Of a stretch of 64,000 nucleotides of DNA, positions 58,335 to 64,000 are shown in pieces. The notes beneath the pieces were generated by a model that searched no databases, was not told the origin of the DNA, and worked only from the letters and a program-made list of their open reading frames with translations. Position 1 is the first letter of the stretch; every line of letters begins with the position of its first letter. Source of the stretch: Sorghum bicolor (taxonomy: Eukaryota; Streptophyta; Magnoliopsida; Poales; Poaceae); the NCBI RefSeq assembly GCF_000003195.3, contig NC_012878.2, forward strand, positions 24,014,071 to 24,078,070, read 5' to 3'. The position numbers and the translations under genes are program-made.

Positions 58335-59930
58335 CATCACATCATTCCACAACTCCAACTTCACTTTCCCGGCGGCGGCGCTGTCCAAAAGCTCCAAAAT
58401 CCTCGACGAAGCCCCTTCTTCACCAACTCCGAAGCTCTCAAACATCTCCTCCGTGGTAAAACGGCCGTCAACTTCATCGTTCCGGAGGTCAGTCCTTCGC
58501 GCCATCTCTTGTACTTTTTCTCGCACCCCTGTTCATCCGCAATCCATCTTACTGAACATTTTCTCTCCCTTTTTTTTCTTTGTGTTTTTCTTTTCCATCT
58601 CCAAAACCACTAGGAATCGGCTAACAAAATTGTCATCCCCACTGATCAACCACACCTCCAATGCCTTGGCCCGCTAGGGGATCCAGATCCAACCAACCTC
58701 ATAAACGCAGAAACCAACAGGATCCCTTTTAGAGCAGAGAATTTTTCTTTGGATCTGTGGAAGGATACTTTTCTTTCCTGGCCCAGCCCTACCGTGGGGT
58801 GGAAGGATTGGTTCTTGAGTGTCAGCAACTCCAACGAAGTTCAGTGGGGCGAGAAAAAGCTAGACCAATGCATTAGGTTGTCCATTGCTGATATGCATAA
58901 GAATGAATCACTGTTGATAGCTGCATCTTATTTCTGGTCAGACACCCTCAATGCCTTTGTCTTTGGCCATGGCCCTGCTTCCCCTACACTTGCCGATGTA
59001 GCTATGCTCACTGGCCTGGACGTTTCTTCTGCCGATAGCACTCACTTTTTCGATACCAAACCCAGTGCTAAGGTAGAAACCCGCACCATCGGCGGTTGGT
59101 CAGGGTATATCCAAAAATACCGCAAAACAGGCCCTATTGACATAAATGAGCAGACTTGTTTCCTGAACATGTGGCTAGACAAATTCATGTTTTGTGGCCG
59201 ATCGGCAGGACCAAATTCTGTTTATCTAGCATCAGCAGAAAATCTAGCCAACGGTGGCCGATTTCCCCTCGGCCGATACCTGCTTGGAGCAGCCTATCAC
59301 CTCCTCCACCAAGTAACTAGGAAGCTCTTGCTTGGCCAGTCCATCGGTAATCTGGGAGGTCCCTGGTGGTTCATTAACATGTGGCTCAGCCTCCACATGC
59401 ACAAACGTCTGGAGTTCAATCTCTTTGCACAGCGCTTTCCGAGGGACATAGCAGAAAACCATGTGCTGGGTGAAGAAGAATCGGCAACACGACCTCCCTT
59501 GAACTTCGGTGAATCTGTCATAGTTCTGCCTGGCACAGGGGGTAATCCAGATTAGATTAGCCAATTCTTCCAAACCTTGTACGAAGGTTTGGCCAGAGAT
59601 GAGCGAGCATGGTTAGCTTATGATGACCCAGACACCATGTTTCCTCTGGTTTTCAACCCGTTCGACGAGGCTCTTGATAAGGACAATGAAGTGATGATGG
59701 CATTGGTGACTCCTAGAGCCATACCAGTGAACTTCTTTGGCAGTGGAAAAACCTCGCCCCAGACTTATGAATTCTACAATCCATCGGCACTAGCTCGTCA
59801 GTTAGCTTTCGGCCAGCTGCCGATTGCACTCTGTTATGCCGATGTGATAAAGCCCAGGGAAACCATCACCAGCCTCCTTGAATGGATTCGAGTAGCCCAG
59901 CTGCCATCAAGTGCCGATACAGATGTAGAC
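58335..59930 (+). pseudogene. Antisense PMD gene of H', exons 1-2
   Basis: Exon 1 (about 58335-58487) ends TTCCGGAG before a GTCAGT donor. The intron 58488-58613 (126 bp) ends CCACTAG and exon 2 starts at 58614 in phase. Exon 2 encodes ANKIVIPTDQPHLQCLGPLG, FSLDLWKDTFLSWPSPTVGW and the PMD core (LIAASYFWSDTLNAFVFGHG, SPTLADVAMLTGLDVSSAD, IGGWSGYIQKYRKTGPI, GGRFPLGRYLLGAAYHLLHQ). Only one stop (TAG, 59553-59555) occurs in more than 1.3 kb; the frame then continues through DERAWLAYDDPDTMFPLVFN and KPRETITSLLEWIRVAQL until LTR D enters at 59931. It retains about 110 bp that H has lost. No convincing ATG was found in exon 1. Confidence 0.8.
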
Positions 59931-61310
59931 TGTAACACTCCTAGTGTTAGCTTGAATGTTAACCATGAGCATTGCATCAACATAGGCATCATCATGATCA
60001 CTCATGAGCATCATATCATGATCACATGCCATTTACTATATGCACTATATGAATAAATTGCTTGTATGAATTGTTTTGAGTAACCTTAGTGGGTGACTAA
60101 TGCTTGCAAGTATTCATTGTCTTCTAAAATACCTCAATCATGTTTAGAATATCTTTTGGAGCAAAGTTTATGTTGAAAGTTTTGGCCAAAAATGCCCCTA
60201 AGTCATGGTTAACCCTAGGATGGCTTATTTGACCCCCCTAGACCTCTTTTCAAAGATGTTTTATGAAACTGGTGTTAGAGACCTTGCATGTCTGTGACAC
60301 CTGAAGCAAAGTTGTAGAGCATTTTACAAGCTACAAAAGCTATGTTGATGACTTTTTATGAAAAAGCTTAGAACACATCCAAAAATTGCTCACAAGCCAA
60401 AAATCAGGGCTGATTTCATACTTGGCCGAATTTGGCTAAGTGTTGGATCACGCAGTTTCGACCAAGGGTGATTGGGAGCCTTGTAGTTTGAAATCTAGAC
60501 CGAGTTAGGCTTCAATCTTATAACCAAAGTTGTAGAACTCATATAGCTCTGTCCAGAGGATCAAATCCCAGTCAAAACCACCGATTGAGCTGAGAGAAAA
60601 ACGTTGACAAAGTTCGAGTTTCAGTCACTGGCCATGGCAACTGAATCGCTCGATTCAGTTTGGACAGAACCGTCCGCCGCCGCGTGTCCAGCCACCTATC
60701 GACCGTACGTCGACGGCGACCCCGCCTGTCAGCTCCCACGGCGTCCCTAAGTCGCCACGCACCGGGTGGACGCCTCAGACGCGCTCTCCACTCGCTCAGC
60801 GCAGCACATTTCGCTCCGCCGTCGCCACAGGAAGCTCCGCCGCGCTTCGGCGACCTCCTCTAGCCGTTCCACCACGTCTCCGGCCAAGCTAGTCCACCCA
60901 GAGCTCCGCCTTGACGTCCTCTACCTCGACGTCCACTCCATTCCCTTAGCCGAGCACCGGTGAGGTCACATTGTCATCTCCGTCGCGAGCTCCACCTCGC
61001 CGGAGTTCACAGAGATCACCGGCAACGTGGCCAGACCTCTCTGGTTCACCTTTGGCCGTGATTCTTCTTCCTATAGCTTCGCCTTGAGCCGCTCTTGCTC
61101 GTCCGCAACCTCTACCGCGTCGCCATTGCCTAGATCCGCCGGCGTATCGCCGCGCAGCGCCGCCGCTCCGCCATTCCCGACGGCGAGCACCCTAGAGTCC
61201 AGTAGAGCGCGCGTAAAGTAGGTCAACAGAGTCGCCTTGATGAGAGGAACACGTAGATGCCCTTAGATCCGGCCGAGACCTCGTCGTCGTTGAGCTTCGC
61301 CGGCGACGAG
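59931..61310 (+). repeat. LTR D, left 1.4 kb
   Basis: Same family as A-C, sense plus, starting TGTAACACTCCTAGTGTTAG. The first 700 bp align with the ends of A and B (for example GTTAACCATGAGCATTGCAT), then the GC-rich block (60600-61300). Element E enters at 61311 and the remainder is outside the window, so whether D is a solo LTR cannot be decided. Confidence 0.85.
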
Positions 61311-62331
61311 TGTCGGTGTTTTCCCCACGGGGGGTCACACCAACGAGTAAATTTGTATGCGTGCTCCCTTTTCCAGATGGTGATGCAAGAAGACACAAAG
61401 GTTTATCCTGGTTCGGGCAAGAGAAGGCCCTACGTCCAGCGGGGGAGGGAAGTCTGTTTTATCTTGCACCTAAGTGCTTGTACAGGGGTGAATACAATCG
61501 TGGTATGGGGTGTGTGAGCTCTACTGCGTGTCGTGTCGCCCCTGTTCTATTCCGGAGTCCCTCCTTTTATAACTCCAAGGAGAGACCCAGGGTACATGTA
61601 TAGGTGTCAGAGTAGGAGTCGATAGCAGCATGGAGCGCTGAACTACTCGAGGCTTCCGTACCGGCGTGGCCTCGAGCCGTCCCGTCTTGATAGCCTGGTG
61701 ATGATTACGCGTGCCCCTGCGTTCTGCTCTGCGCGCCGTCTTGTGTTGGTTCAACGGTCGCACGCTTGTACGGTATGGCGGTAGATCCGGCGGGGTAGTT
61801 GTGGTACTATCGGTCGACGCCCAACTCGTCCCCAGGATGGAACCCTGTTCGGTCGAGGGTCGGACGCCGTGTAATGTGCCGATATCCGGAGCGCTAACCT
61901 GGGATGTCTCGAGGGGCTCCCGATTAGACGTCCCATCCTCTTTTCCCGCGTCCTGACACGCCCTGGATCGTTTGGTGGGGAAGGCTGCAAAAAGAACAAT
62001 GGGACGGATGCCTGTTCCCTCCCGTGACCTGTGTGTTAGGTGGGGAAGCGTCAGGCGCATTTAATGCCCCGGCTCGTGTGCGCGCGTCAGGCGGCGGGCG
62101 GCGTCCTTGCGCTCGACGCCTCCCGGTTCGTGTGAGCTCGTTTCCGTATTCGACGGCAGCTAGCGCTCGACCCCTGATCGATTCTCTCGACGCTATTTCC
62201 GTCTTCGAGGTTGTGGACGTCGAAGGCTGCGTATACGCATGGCCAGAGCTTCGAGTCGAGGGCCTTATCCTGCGTACGGATAGTCTTGTTACGCGCATCG
62301 GTGAGGGTACCCCTTATTGATACCCTCGACA
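61311..62331 (-). repeat. 3' LTR of E
   Basis: 1021 bp, TGTCGGTGTTTTCC to ACCCTCGACA. Frames such as 61521-62060 minus are LTR by-products. Confidence 0.85.
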
Positions 62332-62343
62332 GTAGCCCCCGAG
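62332..62343 (-). other. Polypurine tract of E
   Basis: Plus strand gtagcccccgag; sense CTCGGGGGCTAC beside the LTR, a standard PPT in grass Ty3/gypsy elements. The same 12-mer recurs at 62428-62439. Confidence 0.75.
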
Positions 62344-63115
62344 TCTCTGTTCGAGCGCTGGCGCTTGAGTGGAGGCTTGTATCTTCGGGTCGAGCTTCCG
62401 TGGGGGCGCGCGAGCGACACCGCGGGGGTAGCCCCCGAGCCCTTGAAGGAGTTTTTTGACTCCTTCGAGGGTTATATTGCCTAGTTTGCAGAAACGCTAT
62501 CAACACCAGTGGTGGTAGGTTCTGATTGGCTCGTTTTACGTGGAGGTTTCGACGTACTCTCGATAGAGCGAGCGTCTTCCCTCCAGATTGAGTTCCTAGC
62601 GGGTTGTCCAAGTGAGAACCTATGCCCTTTTCGAGGGGGTCAGCTGTAGCCCGGAGGCGTTCTCATAAAGCAGGGTCGACGTGGTCGGGGATACCGGTCT
62701 CATTCGATAGAGTCCGGCGGCTCGATGCCTCCCGTCGGGGGGACTCCTCTCGACTGTCTCGACCCTACCTTGGACATCGCCAGCGAGTCTTCGAGGCGGG
62801 CCTCGATCTTCGACCGCTCGCTGGGGATCCCTAACTCCGGTGCTCGAGATCGGCTGTCGAACCCTTTCGATGGGCCAGCCTATGACCTCTCGAGGCTTTC
62901 GTGTGTACGCCCCTTGGCTTACAAAGGAAGGAAGTGGAGGTGGCGGTTCGCCTTTTTGCCCGTTGGGCGCGCCTTTTCAGGTGGGTGACGTTACGACACT
63001 GCGTCGGCGTGGAATTCGGAGCGCCCCGCCTGTGAGAGGAAAGAGACGGTTAGGTGGCGCATTTATGGGGGGCGTTACCTCATCTCTCGGATCTGTCCGT
63101 TGGCGGACTGCGGCC
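62344..63115 (+). promoter_or_regulatory. Promoter region of the antisense gene of E
   Basis: No gene; overlapping frames here result from high GC. TCGAG/CTCGA motifs are frequent (for example near 62350, 62395, 62466, 62630, 62756, 62790, 62842, 62892). It leads into a TATA box at 63116-63123 (TATAAATA in GGCCTATAAATACGC). Confidence 0.45.
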
Positions 63116-63123
63116 TATAAATA
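63116..63123 (+). promoter_or_regulatory. TATA box of the antisense gene of E
   Basis: TATAAATA 146 bp upstream of the ATG at 63262, with a pyrimidine-rich leader (TTCTTCCTTCTTCCTTCC) between them. Confidence 0.6.
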
Positions 63124-63261
63124 CGCAGTGGCGCCGCCGCTGTTCTTCCTTCTTCCTTCCGCCTTCTCGCCTTCATCCTCTCGTTGCCTTCGCTCTCTCG
63201 TCGCCTTACGCGCGCGTGCACCCCCTCGAGCGGTAGCGGATCCATCGTCCTTTTAACCAAG

Positions 63262-64000
63262 ATGCCTGTGACACTCGTCGCCGCCGATGACTGGCGACCG
63301 TCGTCGATGACGGAGCGCCGGTGGCTAGAGCTTGAGGGTGAGGGACTCTTGCGCCGCCGCACCTCGCTGTCGTCGCCAGAGTGGATCGCGCCGCCGGCGA
63401 GTCACAGGGAGCCCCAGCCGCCCGAGGGCTACGTGGTGTCGTTTGCCAAGTTCCACCGCCACGGCCTGGGCGCGCCCCCAAGCCGCTTCATGCGGGCCCT
63501 CTGCTTCCACTATGAGGTGGAGCTCCAGCACTTCTCCCCGAACGCCATCACCGTCGCGGCAGTCTTCGCCGCGGTGTGTGAGGGCTATCTGGGGATGATG
63601 CCCCACTGGGATCTATGGCTCCACCTCTACAGGGGCGAGCTTTTCAATGCCCCCACCGGAACCACCGGCGTGAGGAAGCACGTGCGGGCCGGGTGCCTCA
63701 ACCTGATGCTGAAAACGAAGAAGACGGAGAGGCCGCGCGAGTATATCCCGGTGGGGCTATCATCGAACCACGCTGGGTGGGACTCCTAGTGGTTCTACTT
63801 GAGGAACGACGACGGTCTCTTCCCCGCTTACACGGGCAGTCTGATTACAGAGCGCCCGGACAACTGGACGTACGGCGTCGTCCAAGAGCACCAGTCGCGG
63901 CTCGGCCCCCTCCTCGACGCCATGAAGAAGCTGCGCCTGGAGGGCCTGTCCGCCGCTCTCGGCCGTCCATCGTCGAAGGGTCCTCCCCTTGATGTCTCGG
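63262..64000 (+). pseudogene. Antisense Transposase_28 gene of E, 5' part
   Basis: ATG at 63262 begins MPVTLVAADDWRPSSMTERR; the first in-frame upstream ATG at 63184 falls in the leader. The Transposase_28 (putative gypsy type transposon) core follows: PEGYVVSFAKFHRHGLGAPP, FMRALCFHYEVELQHFSPNA, AAVCEGYLGMMPHWDLWLHL. A TAG at 63787-63789 interrupts, then the same frame continues WFYLRNDDGLFPAYTG and RPDNWTYGVVQEHQ to the window edge. Much better preserved than the F copy. The gene runs opposite to E's own gag-pol, as in other Tat elements. Function unknown. Confidence 0.75.

Larger units (their letters stand above)
12060..64000 (+). mobile_element. Element F: Tat-lineage (RIRE2-like) Ty3/gypsy element, heavily nested
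   Basis: Plus-strand element. Its own sequence survives as 12060-12109, 16643-24569, 32824-33046, 45353-46106, 50651-52495 and 56932-57117. Order is 5' LTR, PBS, gag, PR, RT, RH, archaeal-type RH, IN, then an antisense Transposase_28 gene. The 3' LTR is not reached. Six elements sit in it directly (A, G, H, B, C, H'). All coding parts carry stops and shifts, so it is an old insertion. The order of domains and the antisense gene are diagnostic of the Tat lineage. Confidence 0.85.
57118..64000 (-). mobile_element. Element H': inverted relative of H, 3' end only
   Basis: A minus-strand element with 3' LTR 57118-57837, PPT 57838-57852, and the antisense PMD gene now on the plus strand up to 59930. 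LTR D splits it there, and the rest is outside the window. Same LTR termini (one end TGTTTG for TGTTGA), PPT, TATA context and gene as H, but clearly diverged, so a separate older or sister insertion. Rich in ATCGG like H. Confidence 0.85.
61311..64000 (-). mobile_element. Element E: Tat-lineage element, 3' end only
   Basis: Minus-strand element with 3' LTR (61311-62331), PPT (62332-62343) and an antisense Transposase_28 gene on the plus strand to the window end. Expected TSD is ACGAG (61306-61310) but the other end is not visible. G/C-rich and CpG-rich, less decayed than F. Confidence 0.8.

Noticed and set aside
59577..60056. Plus-strand frame starting after the stop in the H' PMD gene
   Set aside because: Not an independent gene: the first part is the continuing PMD exon and the last 40 or so codons read into LTR D.
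61521..62611. Several minus-strand frames of 124 to 179 codons
   Set aside because: LTR and GC-rich promoter of element E; frames overlap each other and the plus strand.
63054..63256. Short frames upstream of the E antisense gene as coding
   Set aside because: They span the TATA box and pyrimidine-rich leader, so they are promoter and 5' UTR.

Overview
The window is a stack of nested LTR retrotransposons from a grass nuclear genome, with no recognisable host gene, tRNA, rRNA or CRISPR array. The families point to a panicoid grass of the Sorghum/Saccharum/Miscanthus/maize type: Athila-like elements primed by tRNA-Asp, Tat-lineage Ty3/gypsy elements with a second RNase H and antisense accessory genes, and solo LTRs of about 4.5 kb. 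The exact species cannot be read from the sequence. Most layers are fixed by 5-bp target-site duplications (TSDs) that I could read directly.

Layout. Element X (1-10267, minus, Athila-like, truncated by the window start) carries element Y (1792-9431, minus, TSD AGGTA) inside its 5' LTR. X abuts older DNA (10268-12059) that carries a broken Athila-ORF1-like gene. From 12060 to beyond the window end lies element F, a decayed Tat-lineage element on the plus strand. F is split by solo LTR A (12110-16637), element G (24570-32818, TSD GGAGG), element H (33047-45347, TSD TCGCC), solo LTR B (46107-50645, TSD GCTGC), solo LTR C (52496-56926, TSD GACTG) and element H' (57118 onward, an inverted relative of H). 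H' is interrupted by LTR D (59931), which is interrupted by element E (61311 to the end).

How the genes work. F and H encode gag, protease, reverse transcriptase, RNase H, an archaeal-type RNase H and a DD35E integrase on the sense strand. All are broken by stops and frameshifts. Both also carry a convergent gene on the opposite strand between pol and the 3' LTR, and H' and E show such a gene next to their 3' LTR. In F and E this is a Transposase_28 (putative gypsy type transposon) gene. In H and H' it is a plant mobile domain (PMD, aminotransferase-like) gene. These antisense genes have their own TATA boxes and, in F and H, canonical GT-AG introns. G and Y are gag-pro-only or further reduced elements without any polymerase.

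The most unusual signals are: (1) the multi-exon antisense PMD gene of H, supported by H'; (2) a strong excess of the short motif CCGAT/ATCGG throughout H on both strands and in several reading frames, nearly absent from F's pol; (3) a tandem repeat in front of the antisense PMD promoter; (4) conserved exon-like segments inside the 4.5-kb LTRs; (5) an unrecognised protein in the gag position of Y; and (6) clustering of five insertions in F's antisense-gene half.
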